The notes: generated by a model from the sequence alone, not told the origin. 64,000 nucleotides of DNA from Rapidithrix thailandica (GCF_039710355.1 NZ_JBDKWZ010000015.1:62001-126000), one strand, 5' to 3'. Shown: positions 24,909 through 34,974, counted from the stretch's first letter. Translations and numbers: made by a program.

Positions 24909-27737
24909 ATGTATGTTATTAAAACCCAAATTGCTATTACAATGATCTTATGCCTGTGGTATGGTTGGTCCATAGGGCAGGAGCCAGTTCGGGTGTACCC
25001 CATCCCGGTAGAGGGAGTGTATGGAGAAGGTCCGGTTTATGAATTGTTGAGGGATCAACGGGGTTTTTTGTGGGTGAGTTGCGGGGCTGGAGTATTGAAA
25101 TACGATGGATATGGATTTCAAAAGGTGTATGCAAGTCCTGCATCTACTTTGTTTGAGGATGCGCAGGGAAATATTTGGCTAGGGACTTTTTGGGGCGGAT
25201 TGGCTTATTATTCTTATACACGTGGCCGTTTTACCGAGTTCGACCCGGAAGTGTATACAGCTTTGACCAAAGTAAAAATAAATGCTATTGCAGAGGACTC
25301 TTCGGGCAATATATGGATTGCTACGAATGGTAACGGTCTGCTCCAATACCATCCTCAAAATGACTCTCTGCTCCGGTGTAAAGAGGCGTTTTCGCAGATA
25401 TCCAAGGCATGCATTACTGCATTGTATGCCGACACTACTCATTTATGGCTTGGCACACAAACGGGTGAACTTATATCCTTGGAATACCGGTCTCATCGTT
25501 TCGAACAAAAAATAATTGCTGATGAAAGGTTTGATAACTTTTCCATTACAGGTATTCAACCGGGAATCGGACAAGACCTTTGGCTTGCAACAGATGGCAA
25601 GGGTTTATGGAATGTTCATCTACAGAAAGGAACTGCTGAAAAGTGGCTGAATGGAAATGTGCCCGGTAAGGGGCCGGAAGCCAATTTGGTATTGTCTCTT
25701 ATAAAAGACCGGGAGCAGACCTTATGGGTAGGAACCGATGGACAGGGCTTGATTGCTTTGCATCTTCCTTCCTTAAGGTACCGGCGTTTTCAACATCAAC
25801 AGGGAAATTCAATGTCTATTGCCAGTAATACGGTGTACTGTATCACGGAGGATCGACAGGGACAAATATGGACCGGGAGCAAATTCGGAGGAGTCTCTTT
25901 GTTGAAGCAAGAGCCGCCCGGTATCGAATACTTTCCCGGAGGGCAGTCGGGGGCTCCGGTGCGGGTACTCTCTTTATTTATGGATCGCCATGAAAATACC
26001 TGGGTGGGGACTGATGGGCAAGGCTTGTATTTTTCAAGTAAAGACGGCTCCGTGAAACATCATTTTAGCATGGGCAATGAAAGTATGCCAGGAGGGTATA
26101 TTCATGCTTTGGAGGAGGATCGAAGGGGATATATTTGGGTAGCCACGTATCAAAATGGCTTGCATATTTTAAGCCCCGGTTTATCAATTCATCAACAAGT
26201 GAATCTGGAAACACAGTCCCAACCCATTTTGGCTAATAACCATGTTACGGCCTTATTGTACGATCGTCATCAATACATGTGGGTTGCATCAGAAGGAGGC
26301 TTGACACTTGTAAATGAAGAATTGCATGTATTTAGGTATTTTGATAAGAAAGAGCTAAACTGTCAATACATCAATAGTATGTATGAAGACCGGAAAGGTA
26401 ATCTTTGGTTGGCGACAGACAATGGTTTAAAACAGGTGCTTTCCTCTCGAACGGAACTGACTGAAATGTATCGTATTTTGGAGTATCCTTTCCCTCATGA
26501 TCCGGAAGAATCACCTCAGTCTATCATATATTCATTGACGGAAACTCCTGATGGTCGGCTTTGGCTTAGTCGCAATGGGGAATTGTATCATTTTGAGCCG
26601 GGTACAAAATCCTTTCACCGGTATGGGGAAACACAAGGTTTTACGGTTCAGGCGTATGGCTTGGAAGCGGATTCGGAGGGGAATTTGTGGACGAATGCTT
26701 ACGAAGGTTTGTGTAAGTTTAATCCCAACACCGGAGCACAACAGTGGTTTTATGCACATGACGGATTACAAGGGAATAAATTTTTTTTTCGGGCGCATCT
26801 GAAAGACCAAGAAGGAAATTTGTATTTCGGAGGGACCAATGGGTATAATAAGTTGAATCCTATCTTACTGGAGAAGCAGCTAAAACTGCCGGATTTGTAT
26901 ATTACCGGAATTACTGCAAAAAATAAGGAATTACCGCTGAGCAATACGAAAACTTCAGGAGCCATGGATACACTTGAACTTACCTACCAACAAGGCGAAG
27001 CCTTTACAATTCACTTTACCGGAATTTATGACTTGCTGGCCACGGATTTTGTATATAACTACAAACTGGAACCTTTTATGACAAATTGGGTAACTGCCGG
27101 TCCGGATCATGCGGCAAAGTTCAGTGACATTCCTACAGGCTCCTATACGTTTTCTTTAGAAGCAATTTCCATTTCCGGAAAGGAAAAAACCAAACCCTTG
27201 TTGCTTCTTGTCGATATCTCTTCGCGCCCCTGGTATACCCATCCGTTTATTTTGATAGTATTGTCACTGCTTTTATTCGTATCAGGGCTTGGGTATTTTG
27301 TGAAGAGCGGAAGTAGGGCTAAGGGGTTTGAGAAGAAAGAGGACTTTTCGGATGAGGAAAAGCACCTTTTCCACAAACCGGAAGTTCCTGATGCCACAAA
27401 GGAAATTGGTGAAACGGATAAGGCTTTATTACAAACCGTTCATCAACTCATTCTTCAAAATCTGGATAATCATGATTTTGACGTAACAGCCTTACTCGCC
27501 GAAGTTCCACTTAGCCGTACACTTTTTTATCAAAAAATTAAAAGTCTTACGGGGTATTCTGCCAGCGAATACATCATTTTAGTGCGATTGCAAAAAGGAG
27601 CGGAATTAATTTTAACCTCTGAAAAGACCATTTCTGAAATTGCCTATGAGGTAGGATTTGCCAACAGTGGTCATTTCAGCACCCGTTTTAAAAAACACTT
27701 TGGCTTAAGCCCCTCTTTATACCGAAACACTCGGTGA
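24909..27737 (+). CDS. Membrane-spanning reg_prop/Y_Y_Y sensor fused directly to an AraC DNA-binding domain
   Basis: 942 residues. Signal-anchor N-terminus (cleavage near SIGQEP). About 14 reg_prop propeller repeats (about 30-640) show the GLLRDQRGFLWV, EDSSGNIWIATN and DREQTLWVGTDGQGL pattern. Next comes a Y_Y_Y domain (FVYNYKLEPFMTNWV, then IPTGSYTFSLEA, about 690-770), one membrane segment (about 780-800), and a C-terminal AraC domain (about 840-942; VPLSRTLFYQKIKSLTG, ISEIAYEVGFANSGHFS). This is the hybrid two-component layout of Bacteroidota without histidine kinase or receiver, so signalling must pass directly across the membrane. Family members sense polysaccharide fragments in the periplasm. 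Beside the secreted 28306 protein. Confidence 0.88.
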   Translation: MYVIKTQIAITMILCLWYGWSIGQEPVRVYPIPVEGVYGEGPVYELLRDQRGFLWVSCGAGVLKYDGYGFQKVYASPASTLFEDAQGNIWLGTFWGGLAYYSYTRGRFTEFDPEVYTALTKVKINAIAEDSSGNIWIATNGNGLLQYHPQNDSLLRCKEAFSQISKACITALYADTTHLWLGTQTGELISLEYRSHRFEQKIIADERFDNFSITGIQPGIGQDLWLATDGKGLWNVHLQKGTAEKWLNGNVPGKGPEANLVLSLIKDREQTLWVGTDGQGLIALHLPSLRYRRFQHQQGNSMSIASNTVYCITEDRQGQIWTGSKFGGVSLLKQEPPGIEYFPGGQSGAPVRVLSLFMDRHENTWVGTDGQGLYFSSKDGSVKHHFSMGNESMPGGYIHALEEDRRGYIWVATYQNGLHILSPGLSIHQQVNLETQSQPILANNHVTALLYDRHQYMWVASEGGLTLVNEELHVFRYFDKKELNCQYINSMYEDRKGNLWLATDNGLKQVLSSRTELTEMYRILEYPFPHDPEESPQSIIYSLTETPDGRLWLSRNGELYHFEPGTKSFHRYGETQGFTVQAYGLEADSEGNLWTNAYEGLCKFNPNTGAQQWFYAHDGLQGNKFFFRAHLKDQEGNLYFGGTNGYNKLNPILLEKQLKLPDLYITGITAKNKELPLSNTKTSGAMDTLELTYQQGEAFTIHFTGIYDLLATDFVYNYKLEPFMTNWVTAGPDHAAKFSDIPTGSYTFSLEAISISGKEKTKPLLLLVDISSRPWYTHPFILIVLSLLLFVSGLGYFVKSGSRAKGFEKKEDFSDEEKHLFHKPEVPDATKEIGETDKALLQTVHQLILQNLDNHDFDVTALLAEVPLSRTLFYQKIKSLTGYSASEYIILVRLQKGAELILTSEKTISEIAYEVGFANSGHFSTRFKKHFGLSPSLYRNTR

Positions 27738-28305
27738 AAATTCTCCATATACCTGGTATTTGTACGCTCAGAAAGATTATTTGTACGCTGGTAAAAGCTT
27801 CTTTGCTTTTGAGTCCTGATTTTTGGCCTATATACATTTCCCTCTATCAAAAGGATTAACCTTAACAAGAGCTTCAAGTAAGGTGTTTGTTCCAAGTAAT
27901 TCTGTGATCAATACAAAGGCAAAGAAGCAATTGTATAAAACTGCGAGTTGCTAAAAGCCTTATCAATGCAAAGAGGAATGACCGAGCACTGTTAATCAAA
28001 AATCAATATTTTTCAGAAGTTAAAGAAGTATATTTTTTACTGGCTTTACCACGGCACTCGCTCTTTCGTTGGCATCACTTAAGCCTTGGAATTATATACA
28101 CTTCATCTCAAAAAAACAGGTATTCGGTGTGTTTGTAACAAGTGCCTCTACGATGAAAAAATCAGGTACTTTATCACATCAAGTCTTTCAACCTACATGA
28201 TCCAAAAAGGGCATTAGCTTTTAACAGAGGCAGTGTGCCCGGTGTGATTTAAAAGCATGGTCCGAATATTTATAACCCAATGTATCACATAAATTCAAAT
28301 TGAAA
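27738..28305. other. Intergenic region before the large secreted protein
   Basis: 568 bp, both flanking genes on the plus strand. No frame of note and no clear hairpin at the end of the regulator gene. It should contain the promoter of the 28306 gene and, by inference, a site for the adjacent regulator; no repeat or palindrome stood out on reading. Confidence 0.45.
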
Positions 28306-31300
28306 ATGAAAAAGCGTCTACTTTTATGTAAAAAAGTGTGTTTGCTGTTTTTTTGTGCAATGGGACTGTTTTCGATAACATTTGCTCAAGAGAATAGTAA
28401 GAAAAACTGGTTTGAGCTCATGCAGGAACCTGACCCCAACTTCTTTGAAGTTCAAAGGGCTTATGAAGAATATTACCGCACACATTCAAAAGAAAAAAGT
28501 GCCCGCATGGGATTGAACTGGAAAGTATTTGAAAGGTGGGCTTTTTCGGTGAGCTCAAGAGTGCAACCCGATGGTAGCATTATTTCCCAACACGAGGAAG
28601 TTGTTCGCTTTAGAAAACAAAAGAAAACCCGGGCGGCATGGAGGAGTGCCAGTACCGATAATGGTAACTGGTCAATTGTTGGTCCGGTAGGAAATCCCAA
28701 TCAAAGTTTCGGACAACCGAATGGCAACGGAAGGGTCAATGCACTGGTTTTTCATCCTACCGATCCGAGTATTATGTATTGCGGGGCTCCTGACGGAGGT
28801 TTGTGGAAAAAAACAGGCAACAACCCCTGGCAGTCTTTAAATACCGATATGCTGTCTAAAATAGGCGTGTCTGCGATTTTTATCGATCCCAACAATACTT
28901 CCAGGATTTTGATTGGTACCGGAGACCGTGACGGCTCGGGAGATGGTGACGGAGTGTACGAAAGTACGGATGACGGACAATCCTGGGCACCTTCCAATAC
29001 CGGAATGGCCGGGACCACAGTAGGTCGTTTGGAAGTTGATCCGAATAATGTGAGTACCCTTTTGGCTGCCACAAACCAGGGGATTTATAAAAGTACTGAC
29101 GGGGGGCATACCTGGACGAAGAAAAGCACCGCCAGCGGAAATTATCGCGACCTGAGGTACAAACCGGGAAGTTCTACAATAGTGTATGCCACCGCAGGGA
29201 AAGATTATTACCGCTCGACGAACGGAGGGGAGTCCTGGAGCTTGATTACTGTAGGAAGTACTACCGGCTTAAACAACCCCCGGAAGGTGTTGGGTGTAAC
29301 GCCTGCCAATCCTAATGTAGTATATATTATGTATGCCGGAGCAGAAGGAAGAGAGTTTGGCGGTTTGTACAAATCTACGGACAGTGGCCAGACTTTTTCC
29401 CTGAAGTCCAGTTCCCCGAATATCTTAGGTTGGGCTTCGGATGGAAACGGTACGGGAGGGCAATGGAGCTATGATTTATGTATGGCCGTGAGTAATACCA
29501 ATGCCAATCAAATTTATGTAGGAGGAATCGGGGTTTGGCGCTCTAACAATAGCGGAACAACCTGGACCAATATTGGACATTGGGGAAATCAGGTACATGC
29601 TGACCAGCACGATTTGGTTTTCTCTCCTCATAATAATCTTTTGTATAGCGGCAATGACGGTGGGATAGATGTGTATCAAAATAATAGCTGGACGGAAATT
29701 TTAGAGGGCTTGGCAATCAGTCAGATTTACCGGATCGGGCAAAGTGCCTCTCAAAAAGATATCGTCCAGACAGGCTTACAGGACAATGGCTGTATTTCTT
29801 ATGAAAACGGGGCATGGAGGGCCACTGCTGCCGGTGACGGTGCCGAGGTATTGGTTGATTATTCGGATCACAAATATCAGTATAACACCTACGGCAGTTC
29901 GATCAGGCGTTCGTCTAATTACGGACAAAGTTTCCAGGGAATTGCAGGGAACAACAATTATGGGATTACCGAAAGCGGTCCGTATGTGACGGATTATGTA
30001 TTGGACAAAACGAATCCCAACTGGATGTATATCGGGTATAAAAACGTATGGAGAAATAGCAGTGTGAGAACCGGAACGCAATGGACCAAGATCTCCGATT
30101 TCGGAAACAGTGATAATATCAAAGACTTGGAGCAATCTTCGGCAAATACCAGTCTCTTTTATGTGTTGACCAATGGCAATAAACTGTATCGCAGTGACAA
30201 TATTACTGCGGGAAATCCGGGTTTTAGTAATTTGAGTGCTACATTACCACAGAGTTGGGGGCTTCGGGGCATTGCCTCACATCCCAGTGATGAAAATACT
30301 GTTTACCTCCTTTGTTCCAATGCCGTATACAAGTCTTCTAACAAAGGAAGTTCCTGGTTAAACATTACCGGAAGTTTAACGAGTGCGGGATCTTTGACTT
30401 GTTTTGTCTATGACGAAAGTAGTGATGAAGGTTTGTATGTAGGAACCACTCACGCAATATATTATAAAGACAATACCCTGAACGATTGGATTTTGTTTGA
30501 TAATAACATGCCTAATGTGGAAGTTACCGAAATGGAAATTTTCTATGGCAGCACCCGGGGAGGAAGTGTAGTCCGTGCCGGCACCTGGGGGAGAGGGCTT
30601 TGGGAATCTCCATTATTCAGTGGCAGCGGTTCGTCCAACCAAGCGCCACTTGCCGCTATTACTTATCCTTCGCATCAACAGCAATTTACCTCCTTGGACA
30701 CCCTCTTACTTACTGCCAATGCATCCGACCCGGACGGGAGTGTGAGCTCTGTGGAATTTTTTGTCAACGGGGTTTCTTTAGGAACAGACCTTTCGGCTCC
30801 GTACGAAATGGCTTGGGAAATTCCTTCTTATGGGACCTTCAATATCAGTGTAAGGGTTACAGATAATGAAGGAGCAAGTCGTTATTCGGAGATTGTACAA
30901 ATAGAAGTCGTTGATACGTCTTTGATTTCTCAAAGTGCCTGGACCTTGGAGTATGTGGACAGTGAGGAAACTTCCGGTGAGAATGGAGCGGCAGTAAATG
31001 CTTTTGATGGGGACGAAAGTTCCATCTGGCATACGGAATGGTCTGCCAGTCAGCCCGTACACCCTCATGAAATCCAAATCAACCTGGGGGCACAGTACAT
31101 GATCGAAGGGCTCAAATATTTGCCAAGACCGGGTGGAGGGAATGGTACCATTGCCGGATATGAAATTTATACGAAAGAAAACGCCGGAGACAGCTGGCAA
31201 TTGGCGGGTTCCGGTACTTGGACGTATGCTGTGGCGGGGGAGGAAAAGACAGTGAATTTTACACCGGTACAAGGAGGGTATATCCGTTTGGTCGCAACGT

Positions 31301-32391
31301 CTGAAATTAACGGAAATGCGTATACTTCCGCTGCCGAAATCAATGTGCGAGGTATACCTGTGAATAACCAATCGCCACAAGTAAGTATCATTGCTCCTGA
31401 CGATCAGCAATATTATACTTCTTTGGAAACCATTACAATTATTGCGGATGCCAGTGACCCGGACGGAAGTGTGAGTTCTGTAGAGTTTTTTGCGGATGGG
31501 AATTCCATCGGTACGGATACCTCTACTCCCTATTCCATTAGTTGGACTTTACCTGTATATGCTACGTATACGCTAACCGCCCAAGCTACCGATAATCTTG
31601 GTGCCCAAACAATTTCCTCAACGATTCAGATTACAGCAACCGAATCGACACCCATTTGGAGCCTGCTTTATACTGACAGTGAAGAGACTACCGGTGAGAA
31701 TGGAGCGGCAATCAATGCTTTTGACGATGCTCCTTCTACCATCTGGCATACGGAATGGTATAATTCTGACCCTGTACACCCGCATGAAATTCAGGTAGAT
31801 ATGGGGGCTGTTAGCCCTATTGGCGGGTTCACATACTTGCCACGACAAGATGGAAGTAGTAACGGAACCATTGCCGGATATGAATTTTACACAAAGGTAA
31901 ACTCAGGAGACAGTTGGCAATTGGCAGCTTCCGGTACTTGGAGTTATGCAAGTACCGGTGAAGAAAAAACAGTGAACTTTACTGTCGTATCCGCTCGCTA
32001 TATCAGGTTAGTGGCGACCTCCGAAATCAACGGCAATGCCTGGGCATCCGCTGCGGAAATTGACATTATCACATCTCAATTACTTTCAGCTTCGGTACAG
32101 GGAAAACCAGCTGTTGAGAAAAGTACAACATTTGAAAAACCAGAGTTGCACTTGTATCCTAATCCGGCTGATCATGAACTCAACCTGACCTTCCAATGCG
32201 CTGAAGAAGTAGGGTACAACCTGTTGATTACCGATGTATCTGGGCGGCAGTTTTTACGGAAAAAAGCGAAATCGGAAAGGGGAACAAACCGGCTTAATGT
32301 AAGTACAAATGCTTTGCCTCCGGGGGTGTATATTCTCAAATTGCAGGGTAACCGTTTTTCCATGGCCAAACAATTTGTCATAGAAAGGTGA
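28306..32391 (+). CDS. Type IX secreted protein: BNR-like propeller, two Ig plus F5/8-type-C modules, sorting signal
   Basis: 1361 residues from the ATG at 28306 (TTG at 28300 rejected). Signal peptide ends FAQENSK. About 130-760 is a propeller of BNR/sortilin-like repeats (STDDGQSW, STDGGHTW, STNGGESW, STDSGQTF, SNNSGTTW). Two tandem modules follow, each an Ig-like domain (SDPDGSVSSVEFF; about 780-870 and 1022-1110) and a discoidin (F5/8 type C) domain with FDGDESSIWHTEW or FDDAPSTIWHTEW and PHEIQ. The last 70 residues are a type A sorting domain (LYPNPADHELNL to GVYILKLQG). Acts outside the cell, probably binding or cutting carbohydrate; no catalytic residues assigned. Confidence 0.85.
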   Translation: MKKRLLLCKKVCLLFFCAMGLFSITFAQENSKKNWFELMQEPDPNFFEVQRAYEEYYRTHSKEKSARMGLNWKVFERWAFSVSSRVQPDGSIISQHEEVVRFRKQKKTRAAWRSASTDNGNWSIVGPVGNPNQSFGQPNGNGRVNALVFHPTDPSIMYCGAPDGGLWKKTGNNPWQSLNTDMLSKIGVSAIFIDPNNTSRILIGTGDRDGSGDGDGVYESTDDGQSWAPSNTGMAGTTVGRLEVDPNNVSTLLAATNQGIYKSTDGGHTWTKKSTASGNYRDLRYKPGSSTIVYATAGKDYYRSTNGGESWSLITVGSTTGLNNPRKVLGVTPANPNVVYIMYAGAEGREFGGLYKSTDSGQTFSLKSSSPNILGWASDGNGTGGQWSYDLCMAVSNTNANQIYVGGIGVWRSNNSGTTWTNIGHWGNQVHADQHDLVFSPHNNLLYSGNDGGIDVYQNNSWTEILEGLAISQIYRIGQSASQKDIVQTGLQDNGCISYENGAWRATAAGDGAEVLVDYSDHKYQYNTYGSSIRRSSNYGQSFQGIAGNNNYGITESGPYVTDYVLDKTNPNWMYIGYKNVWRNSSVRTGTQWTKISDFGNSDNIKDLEQSSANTSLFYVLTNGNKLYRSDNITAGNPGFSNLSATLPQSWGLRGIASHPSDENTVYLLCSNAVYKSSNKGSSWLNITGSLTSAGSLTCFVYDESSDEGLYVGTTHAIYYKDNTLNDWILFDNNMPNVEVTEMEIFYGSTRGGSVVRAGTWGRGLWESPLFSGSGSSNQAPLAAITYPSHQQQFTSLDTLLLTANASDPDGSVSSVEFFVNGVSLGTDLSAPYEMAWEIPSYGTFNISVRVTDNEGASRYSEIVQIEVVDTSLISQSAWTLEYVDSEETSGENGAAVNAFDGDESSIWHTEWSASQPVHPHEIQINLGAQYMIEGLKYLPRPGGGNGTIAGYEIYTKENAGDSWQLAGSGTWTYAVAGEEKTVNFTPVQGGYIRLVATSEINGNAYTSAAEINVRGIPVNNQSPQVSIIAPDDQQYYTSLETITIIADASDPDGSVSSVEFFADGNSIGTDTSTPYSISWTLPVYATYTLTAQATDNLGAQTISSTIQITATESTPIWSLLYTDSEETTGENGAAINAFDDAPSTIWHTEWYNSDPVHPHEIQVDMGAVSPIGGFTYLPRQDGSSNGTIAGYEFYTKVNSGDSWQLAASGTWSYASTGEEKTVNFTVVSARYIRLVATSEINGNAWASAAEIDIITSQLLSASVQGKPAVEKSTTFEKPELHLYPNPADHELNLTFQCAEEVGYNLLITDVSGRQFLRKKAKSERGTNRLNVSTNALPPGVYILKLQGNRFSMAKQFVIER

Positions 32392-32411
32392 TTTTTGAAA
32401 TAGGAAGATTG

Positions 32412-32445
32412 GGGCCAGGGCGAAATAAACCTGGCTCTATTTTGA
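32412..32445 (+). terminator. Weak terminator after the secreted protein gene
   Basis: Arms GGGCCAGG (32412-32419) and CCTGGCTC (32430-32437), one wobble pair, followed by TATTTT. Confidence 0.5.
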
Positions 32446-32509
32446 TGAAAATATAAAGGAGGGTGGTTGAATTAAAGTTTGAGTAGGTGGGATGGAAATT
32501 TAAAGTATG

Positions 32510-32534
32510 AAAAAGGCTGCCGATTGGCAGCCTT
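32510..32534 (-). terminator. Terminator of the RRM protein gene
   Basis: Nine-bp arms AAGGCTGCC/GGCAGCCTT with a GATT loop; on the minus strand the hairpin is followed by TTTTTC. It begins six bases beyond the RRM stop codon. Confidence 0.85.
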
Positions 32535-32539
32535 CATGA

Positions 32540-32818
32540 TTAGTACCTTCTGTTGAAGTCTCTTCTTTCTCTTTGCTCTCTAGGACGAGCTTTCTTAACT
32601 ACGATTTGACTACCATCATAGTCAGTATCGTTCAGTTCATCTATAGCTGTTTGCGCTTCATCGTCATTTTCCATTTCAACAAAACCGTATTTTTTAGAAA
32701 AACCGGTTTCTCTGTCTTTAATCACTTTAGCTGAAGTTACTTCGCCATATTGGCTGAAAAGATCATGTAAGTCCTCACTAGATGTGTCGGCACTTAACTT
32801 TGCTACGAAAATGTTCAT
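32540..32818 (-). CDS. RRM-type RNA-binding protein
   Basis: 92 residues with one RNA recognition motif over almost the whole length: RNP2 NIFVAKLS (about 2-9) and RNP1 KKYGFVEM (about 43-50), then a basic tail (KKARPREQRERRDFNRRY) rich in Arg. Such short cytosolic RRM proteins are numerous in Bacteroidota and resemble eukaryotic and cyanobacterial cold-induced Rbp proteins; probably a post-transcriptional regulator or RNA chaperone. ATG at 32818. The leader is long (about 108 nt from the -7 element at 32935), a feature often linked with cold or self-control in this class. Confidence 0.93.
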   Translation of the reverse strand: MNIFVAKLSADTSSEDLHDLFSQYGEVTSAKVIKDRETGFSKKYGFVEMENDDEAQTAIDELNDTDYDGSQIVVKKARPREQRERRDFNRRY

Positions 32819-32934
32819 TTTGAAAATATGTATTTAAATAAAAAGATTCATGATAGATCAGAAAAAAGAGTAGCAAAGCTTAATTAAGTTCGAATGGCAT
32901 TTGAGCATTACTAAACATTTTCTAATTAGGGTTT

Positions 32935-32942
32935 CAAAGATA
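32935..32942 (-). promoter_or_regulatory. -7 element of the RRM gene
   Basis: Minus-strand TATCTTTG fits TAnnTTTG. No convincing -33 element at 19-bp spacing. Predicts a leader of about 108 nt. Confidence 0.5.
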
Positions 32943-33379
32943 ACTATATTTCTTAAATAAAGTTACGCAATTTATTTCCATCTTTTAAAGAGAGTGCTAA
33001 TTATTTTCCCCCTTCACATGTATTTGTCTTCCCGTTCAGGCATGCAAAGCAAAAGATTAAGTTTTCTCTTTATCTTCTCAAAACATGTAATGGTAATCAT
33101 TAAGTTTCCTTTGGTGTTATTTTGTGTTGATTTTCAGTTGATTAAAATGAGAAGGCGAAAGCCAACACCGCAAAGTAGTGAGGGCGACAAAGTTTTTCTC
33201 AAAAGGCTGAATGTAGCATTTTCCATATTCCTTGCTCATCCTTGTAATGAGTTTTGATATACAGCGTTTGCCTTCCTCCGATACCTGTTTGTCTTTAGAT
33301 ATAAAATGAAAACCGGCCGGTGAATCTGACCGGAAATCCCCCTGCATATTGTAATGAATTAACAAAACAAGACGTTGAA
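32943..33379. other. Intergenic region before the 33380 lipoprotein
   Basis: 437 bp between divergent promoters. A plus frame at 32994-33257 has no recognisable domain. Nothing repeated or structured was seen apart from a short CCGG-rich inverted repeat (ACCGGCCGGTG at about 33311). Confidence 0.4.
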
Positions 33380-33958
33380 ATGAAAAAACATCACCCAGCT
33401 AGTATTGTACTTCCCTTCGTATTTTGTATGGTTTTTACAGGTTGTGTCATAAAGTATGGCCATTATTCCCAAAGTCGTTATTCTATCATGAAGCCGCGAA
33501 ATTGTGATAAAAAAGCCGACAATATTTATTTGTTTTTTGAAGGAGAATATTTAGATTTCCAATACCGGAAAATTGGTCTTATTGAAGCAAAAGGAGACCG
33601 GTATGCGGGAAGCACTGAATTATTGAACTTTTTGAAGTATGAGGCTTGGAAGAATTGTGCCAACGGAATTATTCATATTTCCGATAATTATGTTTCCAGG
33701 GAAGAAGGGATGCTGTTTAGCGAGTCATCAAGAGAAGAATATACGGCGAAAACGTATAATGGAATTGCTGTAGAAATCACCATGGATTCCGCCTTTCTGG
33801 CAAAATACGGGAATGAGGTGGATACGGCATTTGTGGGATATATCCGGGAAGAACTTGCCGATCAAGAAAAAGAGTATAAGAGTGATGTTACGATTTCTGT
33901 GGTCGGAGTACTGATAGGCATAATAGTCGCGGTAGTTGCTGTGGTGGCAGGTGCCTGA
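33380..33958 (+). CDS. Hypothetical lipoprotein with C-terminal membrane segment
   Basis: 192 residues from the ATG at 33380. Lipobox VFTGC (Cys about residue 22) after a hydrophobic signal. The mature part has strands (NIYLFFEGEYLDFQYRKIG, ITDLLNFL-like) and a conserved-looking NCANGIIHISD segment with two nearby Cys; the C-terminus is one hydrophobic helix (VVGVLIGIIVAVVAVVAGA). This suggests a lipoprotein also tied to the membrane at its tail, probably outer-membrane-facing. Family not recognised. Followed at 35 bp by the alpha/beta hydrolase, perhaps one transcript. Confidence 0.65.
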   Translation: MKKHHPASIVLPFVFCMVFTGCVIKYGHYSQSRYSIMKPRNCDKKADNIYLFFEGEYLDFQYRKIGLIEAKGDRYAGSTELLNFLKYEAWKNCANGIIHISDNYVSREEGMLFSESSREEYTAKTYNGIAVEITMDSAFLAKYGNEVDTAFVGYIREELADQEKEYKSDVTISVVGVLIGIIVAVVAVVAGA

Positions 33959-33993
33959 TACCTTTATTTCAAAATCATTTTACTATCGGAAAT

Positions 33994-34926
33994 ATGAAAA
34001 AACAACTTTTAGTATTGTTGCTGTTGATTGGCCTGGTAGCCAAGTTACAAGGGCAATCCGAAAAAACGGTGACAGTCACCACTGTGTCAGGGACCTTAGA
34101 AGGCACCTTACAAATACCCGGGAAAAATGAAAAGATGCCGGTGGCTTTGATTATTGCGGGTTCCGGACCTACAGACAGGAATGGGAATAATCCCATGATG
34201 ACCAATAATTCTTTGAAAATGTTAGCCTTGCAGCTATCCCAAGAAGGAATTGCTTCCCTCCGGTATGATAAACGAGGTGTAGGCAATAGTCGAGGAGCGG
34301 GATTAAAAGAAGCAGAGATGCGCTTTGAGCATTTTATAGAAGATGCGAAAGCCTGGATCCATTTTTTGAAAAAGGAAAATGCATTTACCCAAATCGTTGT
34401 GATCGGGCATAGTGAAGGGTCTTTGGTCGGAATGATCGCAGCGCAACACGCTAAAGCGGATCGTTATATTTCAATAGCCGGAAGTGGTCGACCTGCAGGG
34501 CAACTTATCCGGGAGCAGATGCAAGCGCAACCTCCTGTGGTAAGGGAGCAAGCATTACCGGTGTTGGATAAGTTAGAGAAAGGTGATACGGTAGAAAGTA
34601 CTCCTCCGATGTTGCAGGCATTGTTTCGGCCCGGTATACAACCTTATCTTATTTCTTGGTTTAAATACGATCCGCAAAAAGAAATTGCGAAATTGGCAAT
34701 GCCCACTTTGATTCTCCAAGGTACCACTGATATTCAGGTAAGTACTAAGGATGCAGAAGCGCTTTCTCAAGCAAACCCTCAAGCAAAGCTCAGCCTGATT
34801 GAGGGAATGAACCATGTTTTAAAAGAAGCCCCTCAAGAAAGAATGCAAAACCTTCAGACGTATAATCAACCGGATTTGCCTTTGAAACAGGAAGTGGTGG
34901 AGGAGATTGCCAACTTTGTCAATTGA
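33994..34926 (+). CDS. Exported alpha/beta hydrolase (serine aminopeptidase/esterase type)
   Basis: 310 residues. The signal peptide is LLVLLLLIGLVAKLQGQ. The lid-less hydrolase core shows the oxyanion loop AGSGPTDRNGNNP, YDKRGVGNS, the nucleophile elbow GHSEGS (Ser about residue 150), Asp in LQGTTDIQVSTKDAE, and His in EGMNHVLKEAP. This order matches S9/S33-like acyl or peptide hydrolases (Hydrolase_4/DUF3887-adjacent group). Periplasmic esterase or peptidase; substrate unknown. ATG at 33994. A strong terminator follows and the next gene is convergent. Confidence 0.85.
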   Translation: MKKQLLVLLLLIGLVAKLQGQSEKTVTVTTVSGTLEGTLQIPGKNEKMPVALIIAGSGPTDRNGNNPMMTNNSLKMLALQLSQEGIASLRYDKRGVGNSRGAGLKEAEMRFEHFIEDAKAWIHFLKKENAFTQIVVIGHSEGSLVGMIAAQHAKADRYISIAGSGRPAGQLIREQMQAQPPVVREQALPVLDKLEKGDTVESTPPMLQALFRPGIQPYLISWFKYDPQKEIAKLAMPTLILQGTTDIQVSTKDAEALSQANPQAKLSLIEGMNHVLKEAPQERMQNLQTYNQPDLPLKQEVVEEIANFVN

Positions 34927-34939
34927 ACATACAGGATAA

Positions 34940-34974
34940 AAAAACTCCTTCCCGTTTTGAGGGAAGGAGTTTTT
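34940..34974 (+). terminator. Bidirectional terminator between the hydrolase and glmS
   Basis: Perfect 14-bp arms AAAAACTCCTTCCC and complement with a 7-nt loop, T-rich on both exits; serves the convergent glmS as well. Confidence 0.85.

Noticed and set aside
30778..31410. 210-codon minus-strand frame inside the 28306 gene.
   Set aside because: Antisense shadow of a protein with clear domains.
32994..33257. 87-codon plus-strand frame before the 33380 lipoprotein.
   Set aside because: Hydrophobic start but no family, no spacing to a start signal and a long gap to the next gene; probably chance.
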